Position numbers and translations under genes: made by a program
The notes under the pieces: model-generated
Told to the model about the DNA's origin: nothing
Seen by the model: only the letters and a program-made list of their open reading frames with translations
Databases searched by the model: none
DNA from: Drosophila miranda
Lineage: Eukaryota > Arthropoda > Insecta > Diptera > Drosophilidae
Reading direction: 5' to 3'
Length of the DNA: 64,000 bases
Assembly (NCBI RefSeq): GCF_003369915.1
Contig: NW_022881603.1
Coordinates: 16,258,515-16,322,514, forward strand
Part shown: in pieces, positions 1 through 13,660 of the stretch
Layout of the letters: each line of letters begins with the position of its first letter
How positions within the stretch are numbered: the first letter of the stretch is position 1

Positions 1-476
1 CCTTCCGCCCCGCAAAGGACGAAAATCTGGGGCATCCACAAATCTCAGAGACTATTAAGGCTAGAGTAACCAAATTTGGGATCCGCACTTCTGTTAGATC
101 TCACTATAAAACGTATATCTCAGAATTTCGCCCCACCCCCTTCCGCCCCCACAAAGGACGAAAATCTGTTGCATCCACAATATTGCACATTCGAGAAAAC
201 TAAAAACGCAGAATCATAGATAACGACCATATCTATCAGATTGCGGAATCCGGTTTAGATCAGATAATTTTTATAGCCAAAAGGAACAAATCAATTTGCA
301 GTGGCTACGCAGCGCCCGACGTCACGCTCAGACTGATTTTCTGTCTCTCTCGCACGCACTCTTTGTCGTGTCGTTTAATATTAGCGGCGTCTGCCGGAGG
401 AGAGCCATACTGACTTAGTATCGGGTATAACTGTAGAGTTGCGGTGTCCACAGCAACTCACAACGTTCCCCCTCGT
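1..476 (+). mobile_element. ISY unit, 3' part only (cut by window start)
   Basis: Window opens inside the unit at a CAAAGGACG module; it keeps the final GTATCGGGTATA repeat and the hairpin. Confidence 0.85.
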
Positions 477-1598
477 TATACCCGATACTCAAAATGAGTA
501 TTGGGGTATATTAGATTTGTGGTAAAAGTGGATGTGTGTAACGTCCAGAAGGAATCGTTTCCGACCCCATAAAGTATATATATGCTTGATCAGCAGCAAT
601 AGCCGAGTCGATTGAGCCCTGTCTGTCCGTCCGTCTGTCCGTCTGTCCGTCCGTCCGTCTGTCCGTCTGTCCGTCCCCTTCAGCGCCTAGTGCTCAAAGA
701 CTATAAGAGCTAGAGCAACGATGTTTTGGATCCAGACTTCTGTGATATGTCACTGCTACAAAAATATTTCAAAACTTCGCCCCGCCCACTTCCGCCCCCA
801 CAAAGGACGAAAGTCAGTGGCATCCACAATTTTAAAGATATGAGAAAACCAAAAACGTAGAATTGTAGAGAATGACCATATCTTTAAGACTGCGGAATCT
901 GAATTGTATCGTATTATTATTATAGCCAGCATCAAGAAAACAATTTCATTTTTTCTCGCCCTGTCTCTCTCTAACACACACGTAGCATAGGCGGCTTTGC
1001 TTAGAGTAAAACATTAGGGCCTAGATCTCAGAGACTACAAAAGCTAGAGCAACCAAATTTGGTATCCACACTCCTAATATATCGGACCTTGACCGTTTCG
1101 TGTCCAAATTTCGCCACACCCCCTTCCGCCCCCGCAAAGGACGAAAATCTGGGGCATCCACAAATCTCAGAGACTATTAAGGCTAGAGTAACCAAATTTG
1201 GTATCCGCACTTCTGTTAGATCTCACTATAAAACGTATATCTCAGAACTTCGCCCCACCCCCTTTCGCCACCACAAAGGACGAAAATCTGTTGCATCCAC
1301 AATATTGCACATTCGAGAAAACTAAAAACGCAGAATCATAGATAACGACCATATCTATCAGATTGTTGAATCCGGTTTAGATCAGATAATTTTTATAGCC
1401 AAAAGGAACAAATCAATTTGCAGTGGCTACGCAGCGCCCGACGTCACGCTCAGACTGATTTTCTGTCTCTCTCGCACGCACTCTTTGTCGTGTCGTTTAA
1501 TATTAGCGGCGTCTGCCGGAGGAGAGCCATACTGACTTAGTATCGGGTATAACTGTAGAGTTGCGGTGTCCACAGCAACTCACAACGTTCCCCCTCGT
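477..1598 (+). mobile_element. ISY unit, full length, type 1
   Basis: 1122 bp. Type 1 is defined here by GCATAGGCGGCTTTGC after the CT-rich tract. It carries the TTGACCGTTTCGTGTCC module and is a good reference copy. Confidence 0.88.
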
Positions 1599-2704
1599 TA
1601 TACCCGATACTCAAAATGAGTATTGGGGTATATTAGATTTGTGGTAAAAGTGGATGTGTGTAACGTCCAGAAGGAATCGTTTCCGACCCCATAAAGTATA
1701 TATATGCTTGATCAGCAGCAATAGCCGAGTCGATTGAGCCCTGTCTGTCCGTCCGTCCGTCCGTCTGTCCGTCTGTCCGTCCCCTTCAGCGCCTAGTGCT
1801 CAAAGACTGTAAGATCCAGAGCAACGATGTTTTGGACCCAGACTTCTGTGATATGTCACTGCTACAAAAATATTTCAAAACTTCGCCTTGCCCACTTCCG
1901 CCCCCACAAAGGACGAAAATCTGTGGCATCCACAATTTTAAAGATATGAGAAAACCAAAAACGTAGAATTGTAGAGAATGACCATATCTTAAAGACTGCG
2001 GAATCTGAATTGGATCGTATTATTATTATAGCCAGCATCAAGAAAACAATTTCATTTTTTCTCGCCCTGTCTCTCTCTAACACACACGTAGCATAGCCGG
2101 CTTTGCTTAGAGTAAAACATTAGCGCCTAGATCTCAGAGACTATAAAAGCTAGAGCAACCAAATTTGGTATCCACACTCCTAATATATCGGACCGAGACG
2201 AGTTTGTTTCAAAATTTCGCCACACCCCCTTCCGCCCCACAAAGGACGAAAATCTGGGGATATTCAAAAATCTCAGAGACTATTAAAGCTAGAGTAACCA
2301 AATTTGGTATCCGCACTCCTGTTAGATCTCACTTTAAAACGTATATCTCAAAATTTCGCCCCACCTCCTTCCGCCCCCACAAAGGACGAAAATCTGTTGC
2401 ATCCACAATATTGAGGATACTAGAAAACTAAAAACGCAGAATCATAGATAATGATCATATCTATCAGATTGCTGAATCTAAATCAGATCAGATCATTTTT
2501 ATAGCCAAAAGGAACAAATCAATTTGCACTGGCTACGCAGCGCCCGACGTCACGCACAGACTGATTTTCTGTCTCTCTCGCACGCACTCTTTGTCGTGTC
2601 GTTCAATATTAGCGGCGTCTGCCGGAGGAGAGCCCTACTGACTTAGAATCGGGTATAACTGTAGAGTTGCGGGGTCCACAGCAACTCACAACGTTCCCCC
2701 TCGT
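1599..2704 (+). mobile_element. ISY unit, full length, type 1, GAGACGAG variant
   Basis: 1106 bp; the middle module reads GGACCGAGACGAGTTTG in place of TTGACCG, and the tail reads TTAGAATCGGG. Confidence 0.88.
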
Positions 2705-3190
2705 TATACCCGATACTCAAAATGAGTATTGGGGTATATTAGATTTGTGGTAAAAGTGGATGTGTGTAACGTCCAGAAGGAATCGTTTCCGACCCCATAA
2801 AGTATATATATGCTTGATCAGCAGCAATAGCCGAGTCGATTGAGCCCTGTCTGTCTTTCCGTCCGTCCGTCCGTCCGTCTGTCCGTCTGTCCGTCTGTCC
2901 GTCCCCTTCAGCGCCCAGTGCTCAAAGACTATAAGAGCTAGAGCAACGATGTTTTGGATCCAGACTTCTGTGATATGTCACTGCTACAAAAATATTTCAA
3001 AACTTCGCCTTGCCCACTTCGGCCCCCACAAAGGACGAAAATCGGTGGCATCCACAATTTTAAAGATATGAGAAAACCAAAAACGTAGAATTGTAGAGAA
3101 TGACCATATCTTTAAGACTGCGGAATCTGAATTGTATCGTATTATTATTATAGCCAGCATCAAGAAAACAATCACAACGTTCCCCCTCGT
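2705..3190 (+). mobile_element. ISY unit, internally deleted
   Basis: 486 bp. The 5' half is type 1 up to about 3171, where CAAGAAAACAA joins directly to the terminal TCACAACGTTCCCCC, so the whole 3' body and the hairpin are missing. Confidence 0.85.
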
Positions 3191-4163
3191 TATACCCGAT
3201 ACTCAAAATGAGTATTGGGGTATTTTAGATTTGTGGTAAAAGTGTATGTGTGTAACGTCCAGAAGGAATCGTTTCCGACCCATAAAGTATATATATTCTT
3301 GATCAGCATCAATAGCCGAGTCGATTGAGCCCTGTCTGTCTGTCCGTCTGTCCGTCCGTCCGTCCGTCCGTCTGTCCGTCCCTTCAGCGCCTAGTGCTCA
3401 AAGACTATAATAGCTAGAGCAACGATGTTTTGGATCCAGACTTCTGTGATATGTCACTGCTACAAAAATATTTCAAAACTTTGCCCTGCCCACTTCCGCC
3501 CCCACAAAGAACGAACATCTGTGGCATATCCATTTTTAAAGATACGATAAAACCAAAAACGCAGAATCGTAGAGGATGACTATATGTTCTAGAGTGTAAA
3601 ATCTCAACCAGATCGTATAATTATTATAGCCACAATCAAGAAAACAATTTCATTCTTTCTCGCTCTGTCTCTCTCTAACACACAGGTTTCATGGTCTGTT
3701 TTGCCAATTGCAAAAGATGTGTTCAAGGATCTCAGAACCTATAAAAGCCAGAGCAACCAAATTTGGTATCCGCACTTCTGTTAGATCTCACTATAAAACG
3801 TATATCTCAGAACTTCGCCCCACCCCCTTCCGCCCCCACAAAGGACGAAAATCTGTTGCATCCACAATATTGCACATTCGAGAAAACGAAAAACGCAGAA
3901 TCATAGATAACGACCATATCTATCAGATTGCTGAATCCGGTTTAGATCAGATAATTTTTATAGCCAAAAGGAACAAATCAATTTGCAGTGGCTACGCAGC
4001 GCCCGACGTCACGCTCAGACTGATTTTCTGTCTCTCTCGCACGCACTCTTTGTCGTGTCGTTTAATATTAGCGGCGTCTGCCGGAGGAGAGCCATACTGA
4101 CTTAGTATTGGGTATAACTGTAGAGTTGCGGTGTCCACAGCAACTCACAACGTTCCCCCTCGT
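3191..4163 (+). mobile_element. ISY unit, short type 2
   Basis: 973 bp. Type 2 is defined by TTTCATGGTCTGTTTTGCC after the CT tract; this short form lacks one CAAAGGACG module. The marker pair GTATTTTAG plus AGTGTATG is shared with the units at 9150 and 26017. Confidence 0.87.
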
Positions 4164-5155
4164 TATACCCGATACTCAAAATGAGTATTGGGGTATATTA
4201 GATTTGTGGTAAAAGTGGATGTGTGTAACGTCCAGAAGGAATCGTTTCCGACCCCATAAAGTATATATATTCTTGATCAGCATCAATAGCCGAGTCGATT
4301 GAGCCCTGTCTGTCTGTCGGTCTGTCCGTCTGTCCGTCTGTCCGTCCGTCCGTCCGTCCGTCTGTCCGTCCCCTTCAGCGCCTAGTGCTCAAAGACTATA
4401 ATAGCTAGAGCAACGATGTTTTGGATCAAGACTTCTGTGATATGTCACTGCTACAAAAATATTTCAAAACTTTGCCCCGCCCACTTCCGCCCCACAAAGG
4501 ACGAACATCTGTGGCATATCCATTTTTAAAGATACGATAAAACCAAAAACGCAGAATCGTAGAGGATGACTATATGTTCTAGAGTGTAAAATCTCAACCA
4601 GATCGTATAATTATTATAGCCACAATCAAGAAAACAATTTCATTCTTTCTCGCTCTGTCTCTCTCTAACACACAGGTTTCATGGTCTGTTTTGCCAATTG
4701 CAAAAAGATGGTGTTCAAGGATCTCAGAACCTATAAAAGCCAGAGCAACCAAATTTGGTATCCGCACTTCTGTTAGATCTCACTATAAAACGTATATCTC
4801 AGAATATCGCCCCACCCCCTTCCGCCCCCACATAGGACGCAAATCTGTTGCATCCACAATATTGCAGATTCGAGAAAACTAAAAACGCAGAATCATAGAT
4901 AACGACCATATCTATCAGATTCCGGAATCCGGTTTAGATCAGATAATTTTTATAGCCAAAAGGAACAAATCAATTTGCAGTGGCTACGCAGCGCCCGACG
5001 TCACGCTCAGACTGATTTTCTGTCTCTCTCGCACGCACTCTTTGTCGTGTCGTTCAATATTAGCGGCGTCTGCCGGAGGAGAGCCATACTGACTAAGTAT
5101 CGGGTATAACTGTAGAGTTGCGGTGTCCGCAGCAACTCACAACGTTCCCCCTCGT
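4164..5155 (+). mobile_element. ISY unit, short type 2
   Basis: 992 bp; the terminal module carries CACATAGGACGCAAATC in place of CACAAAGGACGAAAATC. Confidence 0.87.
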
Positions 5156-6268
5156 TATACCCGATACTCAAAATGAGTATTGGGGTATATTAGATTTGTG
5201 GTAAAAGTGGATGTGTGTAACGTCCAGAAGGATTCGTTTCCGACCCCATAAAGTATATATATTCTTGATAAGCATCAATAGCCGAGTCGATTGAGCCCTG
5301 TCCGTCTGTCCGTCTGTCCGTCCGTCCGTCTGTCCGTCTGTCCGTCCCCTTCAGCGCCTAGTGCTCAAAGACTATAAGAGCTAGAGCAACGATGTTTTGG
5401 ATCCAGACTTCTGTGATATGTCACTGCTACAAAAATCTTTCAAAACTTCGCCCCGCCCACTTCCGCCCCCACAAAGGACGAAAGTCTGTGGCATCCACAA
5501 TTTTAAAGATATGAGAAAACCAAAAACGTAGAATTGTAGAGAATTACCATATCTTTAAAACTGCGGAATCTGAATTGTATCGTATTATTATTATAGCAAG
5601 CACAAAGAAAACAATTTCATTTTTTCTCGCCCTGTCTCTCTCTAACACACACGTAGCATAGCCGGCTTTGCTTAGAGTAAAACATTAGCGCCTAGATCTC
5701 AGAGACTATAAAAGCTAGAGCAACCAAATTTGGTATCCACACTCCTAATATATCGGACCGAGACGAGTTTGTTTCAAAATTTCGCCACACCCCCTTCCGC
5801 CCACACAAAGGACGAAAATCTGGGGATACTCAAAAATCTCAGAGACTATTAACGCTAGAGTAACCAAATTTGGGATCCGCACTTCTGTTAGATCTCACTA
5901 TAAAACGTATATCTCAGAATATCGCCCCACCCCTTCCGCCCCACATAGGACGCAAATCTGTTGCATCCACAATATTGCAGATTCGAGAAAACTAAAAACG
6001 CAGAATCATAGATAACGACCATATCTATCAGATTGCGGAATCCGGTTTAGATCAGATAATTTTTATAGCCAAAAGGAACAAATCAATTTGCAGTGGCTAC
6101 GCAGCGCCCGACGTCACGCTCAGACTGATTTTCTGTCTCTCTCGCACGCACTCTTTGTCGTGTCGTTTAATATTAGCGGCGTCTGCCGGAGGAGAGCCAT
6201 ACTGACTTAGTATCGGGTATAACTGTAGAGTTGCGGTGTCCACAGCAACTCACAACGTTCCCCCTCGT
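5156..6268 (+). mobile_element. ISY unit, full length, type 1
   Basis: 1113 bp with the GAGACGAG middle module and the CACATAGGACGC 3' module, a mix of subfamily markers suggesting gene conversion or unequal exchange. Confidence 0.86.
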
Positions 6269-7396
6269 TATACCCGATACTCAAAATGAGTATTGGGGTA
6301 TATTAGATTTGTGGTAAAAGTGGATGTGTGTAACGTCCAGAAGGAATCGTTTCCGACCCCATAAAGTATATATATTCTTGATCAGCATCAACAGCTGAGT
6401 CGATTGGGCCCTGTCTGTCTGTCTGTCTGTCCGTCTGTCCGTCTGTCCGTCTGTCCGTCCGTCCGTCTGTCCGTCCCCTTCAGCGCCTAGTGCTCAAAGA
6501 CTATAAGAGCTAGAGCAACGATGTTTTGGATCCAGACTTCTGTGATATGTCACTGCTACAAAAATATTTCAAAACTTCGCCCGCCCACTTCGCCCCCACA
6601 AAGGACGAAAATCGGTGGCATCCACAATTTTAAAGATATGAGAAAACCAAAAACGTAGAATTGTAGAGAATGACCATATCTTAAAGACTGCGGAATCTGA
6701 ATTGGATCGTATTATTATTATAGCCAGCATCAAGAAAACAATTTCATTTTTTCTCGCCCTGTCTCTCTCTAACACACACGTAGCATAGCCGGCTTTGCTT
6801 AGAGTAAAACATTAGCGCCTAGATCTCAGAGACTATAAAAGCTAGAGCAACCAAATTTGGTATCCACACTCCTAATATATCGGACCGAGATGAGTTTGTT
6901 TCAAAATTTCGCCACACCCCTTTCCGCCCCCACAAAGGACGAAAATCTGGGATATTCAAAAATCTCAGAGACTATTAAAGCTAGAGTAACCAAATTTGGT
7001 ATCCGCACTCCTGTTAGATCTCACTTTAAAACGTATATCTCAAAATTTCGCCCCACCTCTTTCCGCCCCCACAAAGGACGAAAATCTGTTGCATCCACAA
7101 TATTGAGGATACGAGAAAACTAAAAACGCAGAATCATAGATAATGATCATATCTATCAGATTGCTGAATCTGGATCAGATCAGATCATTTTTATAGCCAA
7201 AAGGAACAAATCAATTTGCACTGGCTACGCAGCGCCCGACGTCACGCACAGACTGATTTTCTGTCTCTCTCGCACGCACTCTTTGTCGTGTCGTTTAATA
7301 TTAGCGGCGTCTGCCGGAGGAGAGCCCTCCTGACTTAGAATCGGGTATAACTGTAGAGTTGCGGTGTCCACAGCAACTCACAACGTTCCCCCTCGT
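6269..7396 (+). mobile_element. ISY unit, full length, type 1
   Basis: 1128 bp; long (CTGT/CCGT)n tract near 6410-6475 and the TTAGAATCGGG tail variant. Confidence 0.87.
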
Positions 7397-8508
7397 TATA
7401 CCCGATACTCAAAATGAGTATTGGGGTATATTAGATTTGTGGTAAAAGTGGATGTGTGTAACGTCCAGAAGGAATCGTTTCCGACCCCATAAAGTATATA
7501 TATGCTTGATCAGCAGCAATAGCCGAGTCGATTGAGCCCTGTCTGTCTGTCCGTCCGTCCGTCTGTCCGTCTGTCCGTCTGTCCGTCCCCTTCAGCGCCT
7601 AGTGCTCAAAGACTATAAGAGCTAGAGCAACGATGTTTTGGACCCAGACTTCTGTGTTATGTCACTGCTACAAAATATTTCAAAACTTCGCACCGCCCAC
7701 TTCCGCCCCCACAAAGGACGAAAAGCTGTGGCATCCACAATTTTAAAGATATGAGAAAACCAAAAACGTAGAATTGTTGAGAATGACCATATCTTTAAGA
7801 CTGCGGAATCTGAATTGGATCTTATTGTTATTATAGCCAGCATCAAGAAAACAATTTCATTTTTTCTCGCCCTGTCTCTCTCTAACACACACGTAGCATA
7901 GGCGGCTTTGCTTAGAGTAAAACATTAGCGCCTAGATCTCAGAGACTACAAAAGCTAGAGCAACCAAATTTGGTATCCACACTCCTAATATATCGGACCT
8001 TGACCGTTTCGTGTCCAAATTTCGCCACACCCCCTTCCACCCCGCCAAGGACGAAAATCTGGGGCATCCACAAATCTCAGAGACTATTAAGGCTAGAGTA
8101 ACCAAATTTGGGATCCGCACTTCTGTTAGATCTCACTATAAAACGTATATCTCAGAATTTCGCCCCACCCCCTTCCGCCCCCACAAAGGACGAAAATCTG
8201 TTGCATCCACAATATTGCACATTCGAGAAAACTAAAAACGCAGAATCATAGATAACAACCATATCTATCAGATTGCGGAATCCGGTTTAGATGAGATAAT
8301 TTTTATAGCCAAAAGGAACAAATCAATTTGCAGTGGCTACGCAGCGCCCGACGTCACGCTCAGACTGATTTTCTGTCTCTCTCGCACGCACTCTTTGTCG
8401 TGTCGTTTAATATTAGCGGCGTCTGCCGGAGGAGAGCCATACTGACTTAGTATCGGGTATAACTGTAGAGTTGCGGTGTCCACAGCAACTCACAACGTTC
8501 CCCCTCGT
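7397..8508 (+). mobile_element. ISY unit, full length, type 1, AAAGCTGTGG variant
   Basis: 1112 bp. The marker GACGAAAAGCTGTGG also appears in the units at 12557, 18351, 29410 and 41117. Confidence 0.87.
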
Positions 8509-9149
8509 TATACCCGATACTCAAAATGAGTATTGGGGTATATTAGATTTGTGGTAAAAGTGGATGTGTGTAACGTCCAGAAGGAATCGTTTCCGACCCC
8601 ATAAAGTATATATATGCTTGATCAGCAGCAATAGCCGAGTCGATTGAGCCCTGTCTGTCTTTCCGTCCGTCCGTCCGTCCGTCTGTCCGTCTGTCCGTCC
8701 CCTTCAGCGCCTAGTGCTCAAAGACTATAATAGCTAGAGCAACGATGTTTTGGATCCAGACTTCTGTGATATGTCACTGCTACAAAAATATTTCAAAACT
8801 TCGCCTTGCCCACTTCGGCCCCCACAAAGGACGAAAATCTGTTGCATCCACAATATTGCACATTCGAGAAAACTAAAAACGCAGAATCATAGATAACGAC
8901 CATATCTATCAGATTGCTGAATCCGGTTTAGATCAGATAATTTTTATAGCCAAAAGGAACAAATCAATTTGCAGTGGCTACGCAGCGCCCGACGTCACGC
9001 TCAGACTGATTTTCTGTCTCTCTCGCACGCACTCTTTGTCGTGTCGTTTAATATTAGCGGCGTCTGCCGGAGGAGAGCCATACTGACTAAGTATCGGGTA
9101 TAACTGTAGAGTTGCGGTGTCCACAGCAACTCACAACGTTCCCCCTCGT
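8509..9149 (+). mobile_element. ISY unit, internal deletion
   Basis: 641 bp. A recombination between CAAAGGACG modules near 8825-8845 removed the middle of the unit while keeping both ends, which shows how the internal modules drive size change. Confidence 0.86.
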
Positions 9150-10124
9150 TATACCCGATACTCAAAATGAGTATTGGGGTATTTTAGATTTGTGGTAAAA
9201 GTGTATGTGTGTAACGTCCAGAAGGAATCGTTTCCGACCCCATAAAGTATATATATTCTTGATCAGCATCAATAGCCGAGTCGATTGAGCCCTGTCTGTC
9301 TGTCCGTCTGTCCGTCCGTCCGTCCGTCCGTCTGTCCGTCCCCTTCAGCGCCTAGTGCTCAAAGACTATAATAGCTAGAGCAACGATGTTTTGGATCCAG
9401 ACTTCTGTGATATGTCACTGCTACAAAAATATTTCAAAACTTTGCCCCGCCCACTTCCGCCCCCACAAAGGACGAACATCTGTGGCATATCCATTTTTAA
9501 AGATACGATAAAACCAAAAACGCAGAATCGTAGAGGATGACTATATGTTCTAGAGTGTAAAATCTCAACCAGATCGTATAATTATTATAGCCACAATCAA
9601 GAAAACAATTTCATTCTTTCTCGCTCTGTCTCTCTCTAACACACAGGTTTCATGGTCTGTTTTGCCAATTGCAAAAGATGTGTTCAAGGATCTCAGAACC
9701 TATAAAAGCCAGAGCAACCAAATTTGGTATCCGCACTTCTGTTAGATCTCACTATAAAACGTATATCTCAGAACTTCGCCCCTCCCCCTTCCGCCCCCAC
9801 AAAGGACGAAAATCTGTTGCATCCACAATATTGCACATTCGAGAAAACGAAAAACGCAGAATCATAGATAACGACCATATCTATCAGATTGCGGAATCCG
9901 GTTTAGATCAGATAATTTTTATAGCCAAAAGGAACAAATCAATTTGCAGTGGCTACGCAGCGCCCGACGTCACGCTCAGACTGATTTTCTGTCTCTCTCG
10001 CACGCACTCTTTGTCGTGTCGTTTAATATTAGCGGCGTCTGCCGGAGGAGAGCCATACTGACTTAGTATTGGGTATAACTGTAGAGTTGCGGTGTCCACA
10101 GCAACTCACAACGTTCCCCCTCGT
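9150..10124 (+). mobile_element. ISY unit, short type 2; start of higher-order block alpha
   Basis: 975 bp, same length and markers as the unit at 26017 (offset 16867). Confidence 0.87.
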
Positions 10125-11254
10125 TATACCCGATACTCAAAATGAGTATTGGGGTATATTAGATTTGTGGTAAAAGTGGATGTGTGTAACGTCCAGAAGG
10201 AATCGTTTCCGACCCCATAAAGTATATATATTCTTGATAAGCATCAATAGCCGAGTCGATTGAGCCCTGTCTGTCTGTCCGTCTGTCCGTCTGTCCGTCT
10301 GTCCGTCCGTCCGTCCGTCCGTCTGTCCGTCCCCTTCAGCGCCTAGTGCTCAAAGACTATAATAGCTAGAGCAACGATGTTTTGGTTCCAGATGTCTGTG
10401 ATATGTCACTGCTACAAAAATATTTCAAAACTTTGCCCCGCCCACTTCCGCCCCCACAAAGGACGAACATCTGTGGCATATCCATTTTTAAAGATACGAT
10501 AAAACCAAAAACGCAGAATCGTAGAGGATGACTATATGTTCTAGAGTGTAAAATCTCAACCAGATCGTATAATTATTATAGCCACAATCAAGAAAACAAT
10601 TTCATTCTTTCTCGCTCTGTCTCTCTCTAACACACAGGTTTCATGGTCTGTTTTGCCAATTGCAAAAGATGAGTTCAAGGATCTCAGAACCTATAAGAGC
10701 CAGAGCAACCAAATTTGGTATCCACACACCTGTGATATCGGACCTTGACCGTTTCGTGTCCAAATTTCGCCACACCCCCTTCCGCCCCCGCAAAGGACGA
10801 AAATCTGGGGCATCCACAAATCTCAGAGACTATTAAGGCTAGAGTAACCAAATTTGGGATCCGCACTTCTGTTAGATCTCACTATAAAACGTATATCTCA
10901 GAATATCGCCCCACCCCCTTCCGCCCCCACATAGGACGCAAATCTGTTGCATCCACAATATTGCAGATTCGAGAAAACTAAAAACGCAGAATCATAGATA
11001 ACGACAATATCTATCAGATTGCGGAATCCGGTTTAGATCAGATAATTTTTATAGCCAAAAGGAACAAATCAATTTGCAGTGGCTACGCAGCGCCCGACGT
11101 CACGCACAGACTGATTTTCTGTCTCTCTCGCACGCACTCTTTGTCGTGTCGTTCAATATTAGCGGCGTCTGCCGGAGGAGAGCCATACTGACTAAGTATC
11201 GGGTATAACTGTAGAGTTGCGGTGTCCGCAGCAACTCACAACGTTCCCCCTCGT
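10125..11254 (+). mobile_element. ISY unit, full-length type 2
   Basis: 1130 bp, matching the 1130-bp unit at 26992; carries AAAAGATGAGTTCAAGG and the TTGACCG module. Confidence 0.87.
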
Positions 11255-12556
11255 TATACCCGATACTCAAAATGAGTATTGGGGTATATTAGATTTGTGG
11301 TAAAAGTGGATGTGTGTAACGTCCAGAAGGAATCGTTTCCGACCCCATAAAGTATATATATTCTTGATAAGCATCAATAGCCGAGTCGATTGAGCCCTGT
11401 CTGTCTGTCCGTCTGTCCGTCCGTCCGTCTGTCCGTCTGTCCGTCTGTCCGTCCGTCCGTCTGTCCGTCTGTCCGTCCCCTTCAGCGCCTAGTGCTCAAA
11501 GACTATAAGAGCTAGAGCAACGATGTTTTGGATCCAGACTTCTGTGATATGACACTGCTACAAAAATCTTTCAAAACTTCGCCCCGCCCACTTCCGCCCC
11601 CACAAAGGACGAAAGTCTGTGGCATCCACAATTTTAAAGATATGAGAAAACCAAAAACGCAGAATTGTAGAGAATGACCATATCTTAAAGACTGCGGAAT
11701 CTGAATTGGATCGTATTATTATTATAGCCAGCATCAAGAAAACAATTTCATTTTTTCTCGCCCTGTCTCTCTCTAACACACACGTAGCATAGCCGGCTTT
11801 GCTTAGAGTAAAACATTAGCGCCTAGATCTCAGAGACTATAAAAGCTAGAGCAACCAAATTTGGTATCCACACTCCTAATATATCGGACCGAGACGAGTT
11901 TGTTTCAAAATTTCGCCACACCCCTTTCCGCCCCCACAAAGGACGAAAATCTGGGGATATTCAAAAATCTCAGAGACTATTAAAGCTAGAGTAACCAAAT
12001 TTGGTATCCGCACTCCTGTTAGATCTCACTTTAAAACGTATATCTCAAAATTTCGCCCCACCTCTTTCCGCCCCACAAAGGACGAAAATCTGTTGCATCC
12101 ACAATATTGAGGATACGAGAAAATCTCAGAGACTATTAAAGCTAGAGTAACCAAATTTGGTATCCGCACTCCTGTTAGATCTCACTTTAAAACGTATATC
12201 TTAAAATTTCGCCCCACCTCTTTCCGCCCCACAAAGGACGAAAATCTGTTGCATCCACAATATTGAGGATACGAGAAAACTAAAAACGCAGAATCATAGA
12301 TAATGATCATATCTATCAGATTGCTGAATCTGGATCAGATCAGATCATTTTTATAGCCAAAAGGATCAAATCAATTTGCACTGGCTACGCAGCGCCCGAC
12401 GTCACGCTCAGACTGATTTTCTGTCTCTCTCGCACGCACTCTTTGTCGTGTCGTTTAATATTAGCGGCGTCTGCCGGAGGAGAGCCCTACTGACTTAGAA
12501 TCGGGTATAACTGTAGAGTTGCGGTGTCCACAGCAACTCACAACGTTCCCCCTCGT
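11255..12556 (+). mobile_element. ISY unit, type 1, with 156-bp internal duplication
   Basis: 1302 bp. The module beginning AAAATCTCAGAGACTATT occurs twice in tandem (about 11964-12119 and 12120-12275). The same duplication is in the units at 17059 and 28122. Confidence 0.87.
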
Positions 12557-13660
12557 TATACCCGATACTCAAAATGAGTATTGGGGTATATTAGATTTGT
12601 GGTAAAAGTGGATGTGTGTAACGTCCAGAAGGAATCGTTTCCGACCCCATAAAGTATATATATGCTTGATCAGCAGCAATAGCCGAGTCGATTGAGCCCT
12701 GTCTGTCTGTCCGTCCGTCCGTCTGTCCGTCTGTCCGTCCCCTTCAGCGCCTAGTGCTCAAAGACTATAAGAGCTAGAGCAACGATGTTTTGGACCCAGA
12801 CTTCTGTGATATGTCACTGCTACAAAAATATTTCAAAACTTCGCACCGCCCACTTCCGCCCCCACAAAGGACGAAAAGCTGTGGCATCCACAATTTTAAA
12901 GATATGAGAAAACCAAAAACGTAGAATTGTAGAGAATAACCATATCTTTAAGACAGCGGAATCTGAATTGGATCGTATTGTTATTATAGCCAGCATCAAG
13001 AAAACAATTTCATTTTTTCTCGCCCTGTCTCTCTCTAACACACACGTAGCATAGGCGGCTTTGCTTAGAGTAAAACATTAGCGCCTAGATCTCAGAGACT
13101 ACAAAAGCTAGAGCAACCAAATTTGGTATCCACACTCCTAATATATCGGACCTTGACCGTTTCGTGTCCAAATTTCGCCACACCCCCTTCCACCCCGCAA
13201 AGGACGAAAATCTGGGGCATCCACAAATCTCAGAGACTATTAAGGCTAGAGTAACCAAATTTGAGATCCGCACTTCTGTTAGATCTCACTATAAAACGTA
13301 TATCTCAGAATTTTGCCCCACCCCCTTCCTCCCCACAAAGGACGAAAATCTGTTGCATCCACAATATTGCACATTTGAGAAAACTAAAAACGCAGAATCA
13401 TAGATAACAACCATATCTATCAGATTGCGGAATCCGGTTTAGATCAGATAATTTTTATAGCCAAAAGGAACAAATCAATTTGCAGTGGCTACGCAGCGCC
13501 CGACGTCACGCTCAGACTGATTTTCTGTCTCTCTCGCACGCACTCTTTGTCGTGTCGTTCAATATTAGCGGCGTCTGCCGGAGGAGAGCCATACTGACTT
13601 AGTATCGGGTATAACTGTAGAGTTGCGGTGTCCACAGCAACTCACAACGTTCCCCCTCGT
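12557..13660 (+). mobile_element. ISY unit, full length, type 1, AAAGCTGTGG variant
   Basis: 1104 bp; pairs with the 1105-bp unit at 29410, sharing CTTCCTCCCC-type changes in the last module. Confidence 0.87.
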
